Part shown: piece after piece, positions 49,258 through 60,000 of the stretch
Numbering within the stretch: position 1 is the first letter of the stretch
Layout of the letters: each line of letters starts with the position of its first letter
Source: Lepagella muris
GTDB lineage: Bacteria > Bacteroidota > Bacteroidia > Bacteroidales > Muribaculaceae
Direction of reading: 5' to 3'
Assembly: GCF_004793975.1 (NCBI RefSeq)
Contig: NZ_SRYB01000004.1
Coordinates: 124,001 to 188,000, forward strand
DNA length: 64,000 nt
Program-made: the position numbers and the translations under genes
The notes under the pieces: model-generated
What the model saw: the letters and a program-made list of their open reading frames with translations, nothing else
Databases searched by the model: none
What the model was told of the DNA's origin: nothing

Positions 49258-51219
49258 TCAGGCTTTGGACTGCTCTTTCTTTGTCTTTTCTTTTTGGGTT
49301 TTCTCTTTTTGGGAGGAGCCGTATTCGTGGTAGAGCATTATCAGATGGGATGCGCTCCAGCTGAAATGGGGTGCTTTCAGCCGTTTTCCGGTGTGTGTGT
49401 CATAGTTTTCGTGTATGGGTGCTCCCTCTTTCAATCCGTCGAGACGGTCGAACACCTGACGTGTGTATTCGTCTGCCAGATCGCCGTAGCCGTAGTTGCG
49501 TAGACCGTTGATGGCGAAGTATGTCTGGTCGAGCCATATCGGACCACGCCAATAGCCGCGCGGATTATATTTCGGATTGTCGGCGGCAATCGTCGGGAAG
49601 GGTATGAAAGTGGAAAATTTCTTCTCATCCTTCAGCGTCGGCATCATCTTCTCCACCTGTTCCGGCGATGCGAGTCCGGTCCAGAGCATGGTGTATGCCT
49701 CGCAACCGGGGTCTCCTACGAATTTGCCGTCGAGCGTGCGGTCGAAGAAGAAGTTGCGCTCATTGTCGTAGAAATAATCCTTCAGCTCCGCAGTATGGTC
49801 CGGGGCATCGAATTTCTCGCCGAGGATTTCTGCAAACTTCTTGAGATACATGCATTCGTTGGCAAGATAAGCGTTGAGATCCACGCTCTCCTGATCCATG
49901 CTCCACGCATCGTCAGAACCGTTGGAAAGCATCTTTGTGTCGTCGAAACGTATCGCGTTGTCCATACCGCTCTCCCATGCTGCTGCCTCAAGAGTGCCGT
50001 CGGTGGCTCCGTACTCACACATGCCATTCCGGTCATGGTCGCGCTTATCATACCACCATTTATAGTAGGCGAGCAGCTGAGGATACATCTCGGCGAGGAA
50101 TGCCTTGTCGGCGGATGCCTCCCAGATCTTATTGACCGCCCAACATACCAACGGTGGCTTGCTGTTGCGTGCATTATTTTCAGTGGGGTCGGTATATATG
50201 CAGTCGATTATCATTCCGTCGGGGAGCTGATAGTCAAACATCGCGCGGATATTGTTCTTTGCGAGTTCCGGATCGAAAGTAGCGGCACCTGCCACGAATC
50301 TCCAGCTGTCCCACGCCCACAGACCGACGAAATATCCTACGGCATGACTCGGTATTATGCCGTCGTGTAGAAGTCCGCCACGTGCGGCGCGGTGATTGGA
50401 TACGAGCGTGGTGATAGCCTTGACAGCGATACGGTCGTATTCCTCCGGCATATCGTCACGCAGGGTCTTCTGAAGATAATTTGCCCAACGGGAAGAGTTT
50501 ACCTGTAACGCCTTCGCCGGATTTGTCAGAATACTGTCGACGGTGGTTAATCCGGATTCCAGCGCATCGGGGGAATCAAAAAGACTTATCACCACATAGT
50601 CCTTGTCACGAGCGGGCACGATCGCCTTGTAGTTGTCGGATGATATGGAGATCTCCACATCGGGTCGGAAGGTCAATGCAAGTGTTTCTCCTGATGGATG
50701 GGATGCCACCACGGTGTTCCCATTCAAAGAGAGACTAATATCCTTTGCCCAATCTATGCCGGAGCAGATGATCTCATTACCCGTGGAGTTTGCGATGGAG
50801 AGAAGGGCTGAATGAGAGTTTATGAAATTCAGACGTTGGGCAATCTCGCCGTCGGCATATTCTGACATTAAGCGGATTTCTCCGGGATAGTAGCATGATG
50901 AGTCAGCCGCCGTCAATTTTGCGGCATTGACGGGAGTCACATTCAGAGCCGTTTTCGCGAGCCATTGCCTACGGTTCATGTCAAGGCTGAAGGGACCGCA
51001 GAAACCGTTTATTTCGGTCTCTTTCTCAGGAATCGTGAATCCGAACCATGCACCGGCATCAGTAAACCAACCGGTGCATCTGTGTAGAGTATCGGGAGTG
51101 TATGATATGTCGAAAATATCCGGATACTCATATCGCACTTCGTTGGCGGCATCTATGCCGGTGCAGGCAGTCGGAATGATTGCGACGGCTGCGAGTGCGG
51201 AGATAAGCAGAGATTTCAT
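49258..51219 (-). CDS. GH63-like alpha-glucosidase or related exo-glycosidase
   Basis: The 653-residue product has a signal sequence (possible lipobox at IPTAC). It has an N-terminal beta domain (about 25-250) and an (alpha/alpha)6 catalytic domain (about 260-630) with GH63 hallmarks: GLWAWDSWRF, AAWESGMDNAIRFD and GYWRGPIWLDQTYFAINGL. GH63 enzymes remove alpha-linked glucose or mannose residues. The last 20 residues (QKEKTQKEKTKKEQ) form an unusual charged repeat tail. It is the last PUL gene, separated from the GH2 gene by a heptad-repeat element and with no promoter of its own in view, so it is probably co-transcribed. Confidence 0.82.
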   Translation of the reverse strand: MKSLLISALAAVAIIPTACTGIDAANEVRYEYPDIFDISYTPDTLHRCTGWFTDAGAWFGFTIPEKETEINGFCGPFSLDMNRRQWLAKTALNVTPVNAAKLTAADSSCYYPGEIRLMSEYADGEIAQRLNFINSHSALLSIANSTGNEIICSGIDWAKDISLSLNGNTVVASHPSGETLALTFRPDVEISISSDNYKAIVPARDKDYVVISLFDSPDALESGLTTVDSILTNPAKALQVNSSRWANYLQKTLRDDMPEEYDRIAVKAITTLVSNHRAARGGLLHDGIIPSHAVGYFVGLWAWDSWRFVAGAATFDPELAKNNIRAMFDYQLPDGMIIDCIYTDPTENNARNSKPPLVCWAVNKIWEASADKAFLAEMYPQLLAYYKWWYDKRDHDRNGMCEYGATDGTLEAAAWESGMDNAIRFDDTKMLSNGSDDAWSMDQESVDLNAYLANECMYLKKFAEILGEKFDAPDHTAELKDYFYDNERNFFFDRTLDGKFVGDPGCEAYTMLWTGLASPEQVEKMMPTLKDEKKFSTFIPFPTIAADNPKYNPRGYWRGPIWLDQTYFAINGLRNYGYGDLADEYTRQVFDRLDGLKEGAPIHENYDTHTGKRLKAPHFSWSASHLIMLYHEYGSSQKEKTQKEKTKKEQSKA

Positions 51220-51228
51220 TGTCGTTTA

Positions 51229-51358
51229 GTGTTTAGGGTTTATGGTTTAAGGTTTATGGTTTATGGTTTAAGATTTGAGGTTGGAGGTTTGAGAATTAAT
51301 CAACTATCAACTATAAACTATCAACTATAAACTATCAACTATCAACCATCAACTATCA
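51229..51358. repeat. Heptad inverted-repeat element, copy A3
   Basis: Left: GTTTAGG, GTTTATG and GTTTAAG units. Centre: a GATTTGAGGTTGGAGGTTTGA stretch. Right: AACTATC and AACTATA units repeated about nine times in the opposite sense. It fills the whole gap between the GH2 stop and the GH63 start. Confidence 0.8.
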
Positions 51359-51359
51359 A

Positions 51360-54300
51360 TTATTTTATTGGACGTAGGGAGAACCTGTAGCGGTATTCTT
51401 CCGGTGTGATTGTGTATTCGGGATGCACCTGTGCGCCCCATGTGTTGTCGCCCCCAACGCCCATCATTCGGTGGTCGATGTTGAGCGTCACCATGTCTTG
51501 CGGCACTATACTCCCGCCATGCTTGCGCTCGATCATTGCCGGCACGTATTCCAGATCTGACTGCGGGAAATCCCATGCGGATATATTGAGCGGTTCGTTG
51601 CCGGCTATCATTATACCGTAGCCATTATTGTCGGTGAGAGCCATCCAACGCACGTCGCAATGGTTGCCCGTCTCCTGTGCCCTTACGTAGGGGTGGAATT
51701 GTTCGCGTACAGTCGATTCGTAGGTGCCGATAAGGGATGCCGATTTGCGGTCGGGATAGCTTTCCACCGGTCCCCTGCCATACCATTTCATATTTGTGAA
51801 CTCGCCGGGGAGAGTCATCGACATTCCGAGTCGCGGCAGTTCGGGGAGCTGCACCTTTCCGGGAATGAAGTGATAATCCACGTCAAGAGTCTCGTTGTCG
51901 CCTAATCTGTAGGCTATCTCAAGACGAAGGTCAAGAGCGGCGTTATACATTGCCACGTCGAGCCCTGCAAGTCCGTTGTCATTCCTTACGGTGGTAATCT
52001 GCTCCACCTTCATATTGTCGGCGGCGTTTTTCCAGACGGCACAGCGTTCGAGATGCCCGTTGGGGATGTCGTTATCTGTAAGCGGGCGCCAGAAGTTGGG
52101 TTTCAGAGGAGCTTTCACCAACTCTCTCCCCTCATGCTGCCAAGAGCATAGCGCACCATCGTTTTTGGAGAATGATATGGAATGACCTTTCGCATTCAAT
52201 ATGACCATACCGTTCTCTTCCGCCACGGAGGTATTGCCGTTGCCGGAAGCTTGGAATGTCGGAGAGAAGTCAGTCAGCATCCACTGACCGGTGGCAGATT
52301 CATGACCGGACGGAATCATACCGTTGGCAACCTTTGTCTTTGCACGCAGAGTCAGTATATATTCCCCTTTCCCCTCGATTTCACCGAAAGGAATGGTCAT
52401 GACTGCATGTTCCCCCGGAAGTATGGTGGGGAAGTTCATATCCCCTGTCTTCTCTATCTTGCCATCGCGCGACAGTTGCCACGTGAGAGAATAATTGTCG
52501 AGAGTGGAGAAGTCATGACGGTTGATTACCTCAATCTTGTTCTTATCAAACGCCATGGGCTGGAAATGGATGTATTGCATCACCCTCTTCACCTCCGCGA
52601 GATGGGGGTGAGGTATGCGGTCGGCACTCACAAGACCGTTGGCGCAGAAGTTGGAGTCGTTGACCACTCCGGCAAAACCCATATCGCCGCCGAATGCCCA
52701 AATCTTTCTCCCCTTTTCATCCCTCTTCTCAAAAGTCTGGTCTACCCAATCCCAGATGAAGCCACCCTGAAGCTGGTCATATTTATAGATGAGGTCCCAG
52801 TAATCCTGAAGGTTTCCGACACTGTTACCCATAGCGTGGGCATACTCACACATGATCATCGGTCGGGCATCGCGTTGGTTGACGTGGCGCGTAAGTGACC
52901 ATATTCGGGCATACATCGGGCAATAGATATCACTCTTTGCATTGTAGCCGCCACCCTCATACTGCACGGGGCGTGTCGGATCGGTGGCGTGAGTATAGTC
53001 GTATAGTGTCTCGAAATGCTTGCCGTAGCCGGATTCGTTACCCATTGACCAGGTGACGATACAGGAGAAATTCCTGTCGCGTGCAATCATACGGCTCATG
53101 CGTTCCATGAAGGGTATCTCCCACCCCTCCATATTGGCAAGTGTGCCGTCGGGGTGTGCCTCCATACCATGGCTCTCGATATTCGCTTCATCCACGAGGT
53201 AGAGACCGAACTCATTGCAAAGTTCATACCATTGCCAGTTGTTGGGATAATGGCAGTTGCGCACTCCGTTAAGATTATGGCGTTTCATGAGAGATATATC
53301 CTGAAGCATTGACTCTACAGAGACGGTGCGCCCCTTCACGGCATCATGCTCATGCCTGTTGACTCCTTTGAAGAGGACAGCCTTGCCGTTGATGAGCTGC
53401 TGACCGTTGCGCATCTCCACCGTTCGGAATCCGAAAGGATGGGTGAACGCCTCCTTCTCATTGCCGGATGCGTCACGATGCGTCACGGTAAGGGTGTAGA
53501 GATGAGGGTTCTCGGCATTCCAAGGGGTTGCAGCCGCCACGAGATGAGAGTAATCAAGTATGGAATCGGCTGCGGATGCGATGGTGTGGGTATTGCTCCA
53601 GATCTCCCTGTCGCCGTCATAAAGCCTTACGGCTATACTCTCCCCCTTCATGGGGTTAAGCATCTTTATAGATAGCGACATATCACCGTCATGGTATCCG
53701 TTGACCAACGGTGAGTTAAGATGGAAATCGGCGATACGTGATTTCGGACGTGCGGTCAGCGACACGTTGCGCTCTATTCCGCTATACTTCCAATAGTCCT
53801 GCCCTTCAAGATATGATCCGTCGCTATATCTGAATGCCTTTACGGTCAGACGATTGTTCCCTTTCTTGACTTTCCCTGTGATTTTGAATACGGAAGGGAG
53901 TCGGCTATCTTCTGCATAACCTATCAGTTCATCGTTAAGCCATACGTAATAAGCGGATTCCACCCCCTCAAATTCAAGGAATATGTCGAGATCTTTCCAT
54001 GCGTCGGGCACGGAGATGTTGCGCTGGTACACTCCGACGGGATTATAGTCGGTAGGCACAAAGGGTGGCGTAGCCGGGAATGGATAGCGGGTATCGGTAT
54101 ATATCGGGGCATCAAAGCCTTGCAGTTCCCAGCTTCCGGGCACTTCAATAGATGCCGGTTTCTTCAGATTGGATTTATATATGTCGGCAGGACAGGATGC
54201 GTCATTTTTGAAATATAGGAATTTCCAGGTGCCGTTGAGCGAAACCCTTCTCTGCCCGTCGGAATTGGCATATCTGGCGGCAGCGGGAAGCATACGGTTG

Positions 54301-54452
54301 CCGACGGCAGCTTTCTCGGAGGAGAACGGGAGGAAATGAGCCGCCATTGGCTCGCGATTGATAGAATTTATGTGCTGGTCTTGCCAAGGCTGATTCGCGA
54401 CAGCGGTCAATGGCAAGAGAGATAATGCTAAAGATAGTATATGTGGTTTCAT
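51360..54452 (-). CDS. GH2 beta-galactosidase
   Basis: The 1030-residue product (start MKPHILSLALSLL at 54452) has a signal peptide (to about residue 20) and the LacZ layout: opening PWQDQHINSINREP, sugar-binding and immunoglobulin-like domains, a TIM barrel with acid/base E473 in MGNESG and nucleophile E536 in MCEYAHAMG, and a C-terminal small-chain beta-sandwich. It hydrolyses terminal beta-galactosides in the periplasm. It lies between the LysO genes and GH63 within the PUL. Specificity for a particular galactoside cannot be read from the sequence. Confidence 0.92.
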   Translation of the reverse strand: MKPHILSLALSLLPLTAVANQPWQDQHINSINREPMAAHFLPFSSEKAAVGNRMLPAAARYANSDGQRRVSLNGTWKFLYFKNDASCPADIYKSNLKKPASIEVPGSWELQGFDAPIYTDTRYPFPATPPFVPTDYNPVGVYQRNISVPDAWKDLDIFLEFEGVESAYYVWLNDELIGYAEDSRLPSVFKITGKVKKGNNRLTVKAFRYSDGSYLEGQDYWKYSGIERNVSLTARPKSRIADFHLNSPLVNGYHDGDMSLSIKMLNPMKGESIAVRLYDGDREIWSNTHTIASAADSILDYSHLVAAATPWNAENPHLYTLTVTHRDASGNEKEAFTHPFGFRTVEMRNGQQLINGKAVLFKGVNRHEHDAVKGRTVSVESMLQDISLMKRHNLNGVRNCHYPNNWQWYELCNEFGLYLVDEANIESHGMEAHPDGTLANMEGWEIPFMERMSRMIARDRNFSCIVTWSMGNESGYGKHFETLYDYTHATDPTRPVQYEGGGYNAKSDIYCPMYARIWSLTRHVNQRDARPMIMCEYAHAMGNSVGNLQDYWDLIYKYDQLQGGFIWDWVDQTFEKRDEKGRKIWAFGGDMGFAGVVNDSNFCANGLVSADRIPHPHLAEVKRVMQYIHFQPMAFDKNKIEVINRHDFSTLDNYSLTWQLSRDGKIEKTGDMNFPTILPGEHAVMTIPFGEIEGKGEYILTLRAKTKVANGMIPSGHESATGQWMLTDFSPTFQASGNGNTSVAEENGMVILNAKGHSISFSKNDGALCSWQHEGRELVKAPLKPNFWRPLTDNDIPNGHLERCAVWKNAADNMKVEQITTVRNDNGLAGLDVAMYNAALDLRLEIAYRLGDNETLDVDYHFIPGKVQLPELPRLGMSMTLPGEFTNMKWYGRGPVESYPDRKSASLIGTYESTVREQFHPYVRAQETGNHCDVRWMALTDNNGYGIMIAGNEPLNISAWDFPQSDLEYVPAMIERKHGGSIVPQDMVTLNIDHRMMGVGGDNTWGAQVHPEYTITPEEYRYRFSLRPIK

Positions 54453-54537
54453 GGTTGTAGGGTTGTTTTGACAGTGGTAGCCCCTTTCGACAGCAGGCAT
54501 CCGTTATCGGGCGACTGTTACCAAGAGAAAGAGGATG

Positions 54538-55140
54538 TCAGATGCTACAGAAGAATGTGACGAGGAATGGTACACTGAAATCTACGGTGAATCCGTGGTA
54601 TATCGAGAGAATCACAAATTCCTTGCCGGATACACTGCTAATTATCGGGAGGGTCGTATCCATGCTTGTGGCTCCGCCGGAAGATATAGGAGCGAGCGGA
54701 CCTGCCAGCTTCAACAGAATAGGAGCACCTAAGAGGGTTATTATCTCACGTGCTATGTTGGCGAGTAGTGCAACGGTTCCCGGTTCCGGACCTTTATATT
54801 GGGTTATGAATATACTCGACAAGGAGTAGTAGCCGAATCCGCTTCCGATAGCCAATGTCTCCGGAATCGTCCGCCACGGAATAATGACAGCGAGGATAAG
54901 ACATCCCAGGAGAGTGCCGCATATAGTGACGAGCGGCAGTAGCAGTAACCGTCGGTCAAGGGTCTTCAGGTTGCGCAATGCGCCGAGATCGCTACCTACG
55001 CCAATACCGACGCATAGCATCAGCATGGCAAGAGCCGTGAAACTGATGTCGAAACCGAATTTGTCGATTGTGAGCCACTCCATACGTCCGGCAATCACAC
55101 CGAGTATGAAAAACGCAACGATTATGAGACTACCCTTCAT
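54538..55140 (-). CDS. LysO-like lysine exporter, C-terminal part
   Basis: The 200-residue product (start MKGSLIIVAFFILG at 55140) has about six transmembrane helices and matches the C-terminal half of LysO/DUF340 transporters: VGIGVGSDLGALRN, GFGYYSLSS then NIAREIITLLGAPIL. LysO exports lysine and toxic analogues in E. coli as one chain of about 300 residues. Here the two halves are separate genes with an ATGA overlap, an arrangement also seen in other Bacteroidetes. A longer start at 55200 was not chosen. Confidence 0.82.
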   Translation of the reverse strand: MKGSLIIVAFFILGVIAGRMEWLTIDKFGFDISFTALAMLMLCVGIGVGSDLGALRNLKTLDRRLLLLPLVTICGTLLGCLILAVIIPWRTIPETLAIGSGFGYYSLSSIFITQYKGPEPGTVALLANIAREIITLLGAPILLKLAGPLAPISSGGATSMDTTLPIISSVSGKEFVILSIYHGFTVDFSVPFLVTFFCSI

Positions 55141-55418
55141 TTCCTCTTCACCTCCTTTCCGCTTCTCGCCCATCGCCATAATCCGCATGCAAGTAGGCAT
55201 GAACCGGCTACTCCTGCAACAGAAATCAGTATTGCTTCCAATCCAAGGGAGGCTATGCCGTTTACAATCCGTTCATCGCCGCCTACCTCGACACCGAGCA
55301 GAAACAGGAGCACCCATATCAGTGCGTTGGTTATGCGTCCGAGAAACGGCATCTTTCGTCCGCGTAGCAGCCAGCCGAGACCGATGCCTGTAGCCATTAT
55401 GAGAATTATGGTAAACAT
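55137..55418 (-). CDS. LysO-like lysine exporter, N-terminal part
   Basis: The 93-residue product (start MFTIILIMATGIGLGW at 55418) has three transmembrane helices and the DUF340 N-terminal pattern GWLLRGRK then LIWVLLFLLGVEVGGDERI. It overlaps the second half by 4 bases. The frame continues 22 codons upstream into heptad-type repeat sequence, which was excluded. Confidence 0.8.
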   Translation of the reverse strand: MFTIILIMATGIGLGWLLRGRKMPFLGRITNALIWVLLFLLGVEVGGDERIVNGIASLGLEAILISVAGVAGSCLLACGLWRWARSGKEVKRK

Positions 55419-55419
55419 T

Positions 55420-55526
55420 GTTGAAAATTTAAAATTTAGAATTGAGAATTGAAAGTTGAGGAGAATTAGTGTTGAAAATTTCAATTCTCAATCCTAAATT
55501 CTCAATTATAAACTATAAACTATAAA
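55420..55526. repeat. Heptad-type repeat element, copy A4
   Basis: AAAATTTAGAATTGAGAATTG-like words on the left pair with CAATTCTCAATCCTAAATTCTC words on the right, followed by four CTATAAA units. It lies between the SusD stop and the first LysO gene and resembles the other heptad elements less strictly. Confidence 0.65.
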
Positions 55527-57038
55527 CTATAAACTAATCTGGTCGTTAGCATTTATCTCCATCAGAGGGACGGGATAGAATGAACGGGAATCGTCGTATC
55601 CGGCGCGTCCGGCAGCTTCGAGGGCGGACTTTGTCTTGCCCCATCTGCGAAGGTCGTACCATCTCCAGTTTTCAAGCGGGAACTCAATCATGCGTTCATG
55701 CTCGATCTGTGCGCGTACAGCATCCTGAGAACTACCCGTCATAGGGGGCATATCGCCATGCACGTCTCTCACCTTGTTGATGAGGCTGATTGCTTCCGGA
55801 GTGTTGCCCTGCTCGTTGAGAATCTCAGCCTGCATGAGCAGCACATTAGAATAACGCATCAACGGCACATTGATTGCACAATAGTTGGCTTCCAGACCAG
55901 CCATATCACCGGGGAGAAACTTGCGGAAGGCGGGTTTGTCGGCACCTTCAAACCAGTCGTTGTAGTCATAGCCATACATTCTTCCTGTTCCGTCGTTGAA
56001 ATAGTCGCAATTCAAGAAGATTGTGTAGTATAGGCGGGAGTCATAGCGTCCGGTAGTGGCGGTCATACCCTCTTTCATGTATTCCTTCACCAGAGTTTCG
56101 GAAGGTAGGATCTCGTCCCATCCCCAAAGCTCGCTGCAACCGATCCAACGGTGGAACTGCGTGCGGTAGTTCGCACCATTTGCTGTGCTCATGGATGTCT
56201 GAAGCTCAAAGATGGATTCCTTGCAGTTCTTGTTGGAGCCGTCGAACATTGTGTTGAAATTCTTCTCCAGTTCGTAGCCCTTCACGTTGCTGAGAGCATC
56301 GGCAGCCTTTTTAAGCCATTCATTCTTTTGAGCCGGCTCCTCATACGCACGGGTAAGGCAAGCAAATCCGAGGTAAGAATAGGCTGCACCCTTAGTGGCA
56401 CGTCCGAGATTATCGGAATTATGGCTTACCGGGAGTTCGGTGGCATCCTGAAGGTCGGCGATTATGAAGTCCCATGCAGTGGCTCTTTCTGAAAGGGGTG
56501 CGCTGAGATCCGCCTGATCGGTGATGAAATGGTCACGCACAATGATTTTATCCCAGTTGAGGATAAGTTTCAGGTGGTAGTATGCGCGCAGGAACTTACC
56601 TTCATTCACGATTTGCTTGCGGATAGTGGGATCTATCTTATCGTCGGGCATTCCGCCAACCTTGTCGATGACCTGGTTGGAGAAGCTGATTCCTCGATAG
56701 TTGTTGCTCCAATAGCTTGCAAACTGTGAGTTACCGTTGGTATATGTGAAGTTGTAGAGTTCCATCCAGTTGGGATAGTTGGGCACGTCGGCACCGATTT
56801 TTACCACATCCTCGCGGTATGCCTCCACGGGCCATTTCACTTCGGCAAACTCCCAAGTGTCGATGTAATATTCAAGCTGAGAATAAGCAGCTGCGAGACC
56901 TGCCTCTGCATCGCTTTGGTCGCGCCAGAAGCTTGAGGATGTCAGTTTGTCGGGACTCTCGAGAGTCAGGTAGTCCTCACAAGAGGAGAAGGAAGCCGCC
57001 ATGAGGAGAAGGGCGGGAATCATTATCTTGGATTTCAT
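55527..57038 (-). CDS. SusD/RagB-like lipoprotein of the PUL
   Basis: The 503-residue product has a lipoprotein signal (AASFSSC). It has the SusD pattern: DYLTLESPDKLTSSSFWRDQ, a TPR-like helix set (EGKFLRAYYHLKLILNW), VPLMRYSNVLLMQAEILNEQ, and a C-terminal ENWRWYDLRRWGK. It binds glycan on the cell surface and closes over the SusC barrel. It lies 24 bases after the interrupted SusC gene. Confidence 0.92.
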   Translation of the reverse strand: MKSKIMIPALLLMAASFSSCEDYLTLESPDKLTSSSFWRDQSDAEAGLAAAYSQLEYYIDTWEFAEVKWPVEAYREDVVKIGADVPNYPNWMELYNFTYTNGNSQFASYWSNNYRGISFSNQVIDKVGGMPDDKIDPTIRKQIVNEGKFLRAYYHLKLILNWDKIIVRDHFITDQADLSAPLSERATAWDFIIADLQDATELPVSHNSDNLGRATKGAAYSYLGFACLTRAYEEPAQKNEWLKKAADALSNVKGYELEKNFNTMFDGSNKNCKESIFELQTSMSTANGANYRTQFHRWIGCSELWGWDEILPSETLVKEYMKEGMTATTGRYDSRLYYTIFLNCDYFNDGTGRMYGYDYNDWFEGADKPAFRKFLPGDMAGLEANYCAINVPLMRYSNVLLMQAEILNEQGNTPEAISLINKVRDVHGDMPPMTGSSQDAVRAQIEHERMIEFPLENWRWYDLRRWGKTKSALEAAGRAGYDDSRSFYPVPLMEINANDQISL

Positions 57039-57062
57039 GAGAATATTCAGATTTAATGGTTG

Positions 57063-60000
57063 TTAGAAAGATACCTGCGCTCCGATAGTAAAGCTGCGGG
57101 TGAAAGGATATATCAGTTTATCGATACCGGTGTTGAGCACGTTTGCACGAGAGAACTCCGGATCGACACCCTTGTAGGATGTGATTGTGAAAAGGTTGTC
57201 GGCACTGAAATAGAATCTCAGGTTCTCGATAAATGCCTTGCGTGTGATGTGGGCTGGAAGAGTGTAGCCGAGCTGAATCTGACGAAGACGCACGAAATTG
57301 CCGTTCTTCAGGAAGCGGTCGCTCTCCTTGAGGTTGCCGTTGGGGTCGTTGAAGATAGCACGCGGCACGTCGGTGTTGGTATTGGTCGGTGTCCAGGCAT
57401 CAAGAGTGGAGGTCAGGAAGTTGGATCCTGCGTTCATGCTCTCATAGAAATACATGTTGCCGTTGTATAGCTTGTGTCCCCATGCACTTCCGATCACGCC
57501 GGAGAGGTCGAATCCTTTCCAAGCCACGTTGAAGTTGAGGTTAACCTCAAGTTTGGGAATACCGGAACCACATTCCACTTTGTCGGCGTCATCGATTACG
57601 CCGTCACCGTTCACGTCTACGAATTTCACGTCACCGGCATCAGCGAGAGGCTGGTAGCGGTCGCCGTTCTTGTTGACGTAGTTGCGGGCTTCCTCATCGC
57701 TCTGGAAGAGACCGTCGGTCTTGTAGAGATAGAAAGCACCGATCGGTTTGCCCACCATCGTCTGGGTCGGGAAGTGCTCTGTACCGAATTTAAGACCTTC
57801 GCCATATATCACCTGTCCTTCATCGGCAAGCTCAAGCACCTTGTTGCTCGTAGTCGCGAGGTTAAGACCGAAGCTGTAGTCCCATCCCGCCTTTGAATCC
57901 TGATAGTTGATTTCAAATTCCACGCCGGTGTTTCTCATCTTGCCTACGTTGAGGATCGGGTTGGCAAGACCTGCGGAGTAAGGTAGCACCTTATAGATGA
58001 GAAGGTCGGATGTCTTGTTGTAGTACCAGTTCAAGGAGCCGTTGAGGTGATTGTTAAACAGACCATAGTCTACGCCGATGTTGGTTGTCTCAGTTGTTTC
58101 CCATTTGAGCGAACGGTTTTCGAGAGTACGGGCGATACTTCCGGTCCAAGCATTGTCACCGTTGCCCTGCACGTATCCCTGATACTTGGTGTTGTAGGTG
58201 GATATGAGTGCGAGGAAGTCGTAGTATCCGAGAGCATTCTCATTGCCGAGCTTACCCCAGCTGCCACGGAGTTTAAGATTGCTGACAGCAATATCTTTCG
58301 GGAAGAACTCCTCTTCGGATATTCTCCAGCCGAGAGCGAATGATGGGAATGTACCCCAGCGGCTGTTGGAGCCGAATTTACTTGAACCGTCGCGGCGAAC
58401 AGTTGCCTGGAAGAGATAACGGCTGTCGAAGTTATAGTTGACACGACCGAATATTGACACACGGCGATATTTCCAGTTGCTGCCGTCGCCGGAGAATGTG
58501 CCGCCCGTACCGGCACCTATAGTGGTGAAATTAGGATCAAGGAATCCACCGGGGATTTCGCTTGTGACGAGGTTGCCGTCCTCCACCTTGTAAGTCGTGG
58601 TCTTGCCGACAACACCGACAGAGTTCCAGGTGTATTTGCGAGCCATGATGGAGTGACCGAGCACAGCCTGCACGGAGTGCTTGCCGAAGTCCTTGTTGAA
58701 AGAGAGCACATTTTCCATCACCTGCTCCTCCCAATATGCCGAAGTCTCGTCATTTTCGGGATATTCCTGCACTGAGCGCACGTCAGCCACGTAGGCGGGG
58801 GTGTGATAATTGTCGCGTTCGTGTTCGCCACGGTAGGCTTAGCTGATCTTGTAGTTTAGCCAGGGTGTGAAATGCATTGTGATCGCAGCGTTGGCAGAAG
58901 TGTGGTAATAGCGGGCCTCCGACTGACGGAAATTATTATCAGCCATTACGTTTCTATTGTTAGGCAATCCGTTGAAGTCAGTGAGTCCGTAGCCATACTC
59001 ACGAGTGTCGTCATAGATAGGCACGAGCGGAGATATGCCATACATCTCTTTGATCTGATACTGAGGCTGACGGCTCTTAGTGTATTTGAAAGCCATGTTA
59101 GCTTCAAAGTCAAAAATATATTTAGTGGCTGTGACTTTCATTCGTGCGTTGTCCTGACGATGGTCATTGCCGAGGAAGATTCCTTTGTCATTAGCGTGGT
59201 TGTAGCTGAGTGAGAATCGTGCGATGTCGCTTCCGCCGCGCACGCTCACCATATAGTTCTGTGAGAAACCGGTGCGGGTCATTGCGTCCTGCCAGTTGGT
59301 GTTGACTCCGGTGTTTTCGGTAATATATGCCGGGAGAGGAAGCAGAGAGTTGCTCCAGCTGTCGCCGCCATAGTTCGCCTTATGGTTTTCCACGTGGCTG
59401 TTCCAGTTGTCATACATCTGCTTGTGCACCTGCTTATATTCATCAGCATTAAGCATCTTAAGGCTGTTTGCCACCTCTGTCCAGCTGAGATAGGTGGAGA
59501 AGTCTACTTTCACTTCACCCTTCTTACCGCTTTTTGTTGTGATTAGCACCACACCGTTGGCGGCAACCGAACCGTAGATTGCAGCGGCGGCACCATCCTT
59601 CAGCACTTCAAGGCTCTGGATGTCCTGAGGATTGACTGCGTTGATATCACCGGGGAATCCGTCGATGATATAGAGCGGTTCATTATCTCCGAAAGTCTTG
59701 ACGCCACGGATTTTTACCGATACACCGGCACCGGCATTACCACCCGACTTGGTGATGTTGACACCGGCTATTTTACCTTGAAGTGCCTCTGCCGGGTTAG
59801 TGGTGGTACGTTTTGCAAGGTCGCTTCCGTTGACACTTGAGATTGCACCGGTCATGTCGCTTTTCTTCATGGTTCCGTATCCTACTACGACCACTTCATC
59901 GAGCACTTGATTGTCTTCCTTGATTACAATGTCAAGATGCGTCTTATTCCCCACTTTGATTTCCTGTGGGACATAGCCGACGTATGATACAAGGATTATT

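Noticed and set aside
49060..49503. 147-codon plus-strand frame overlapping the PUL terminator and the GH63 end
   Set aside because: The right half is antisense to GH63 and the middle is the terminator hairpin.
52182..52898. 238-codon frame antisense to the GH2 gene
   Set aside because: It is a shadow of a well-supported beta-galactosidase.
57063..58790. Reading the two halves of the PUL SusC as two separate genes
   Set aside because: The halves are in the same frame and separated only by one stop codon and 16 sense codons that continue the SusC sequence.
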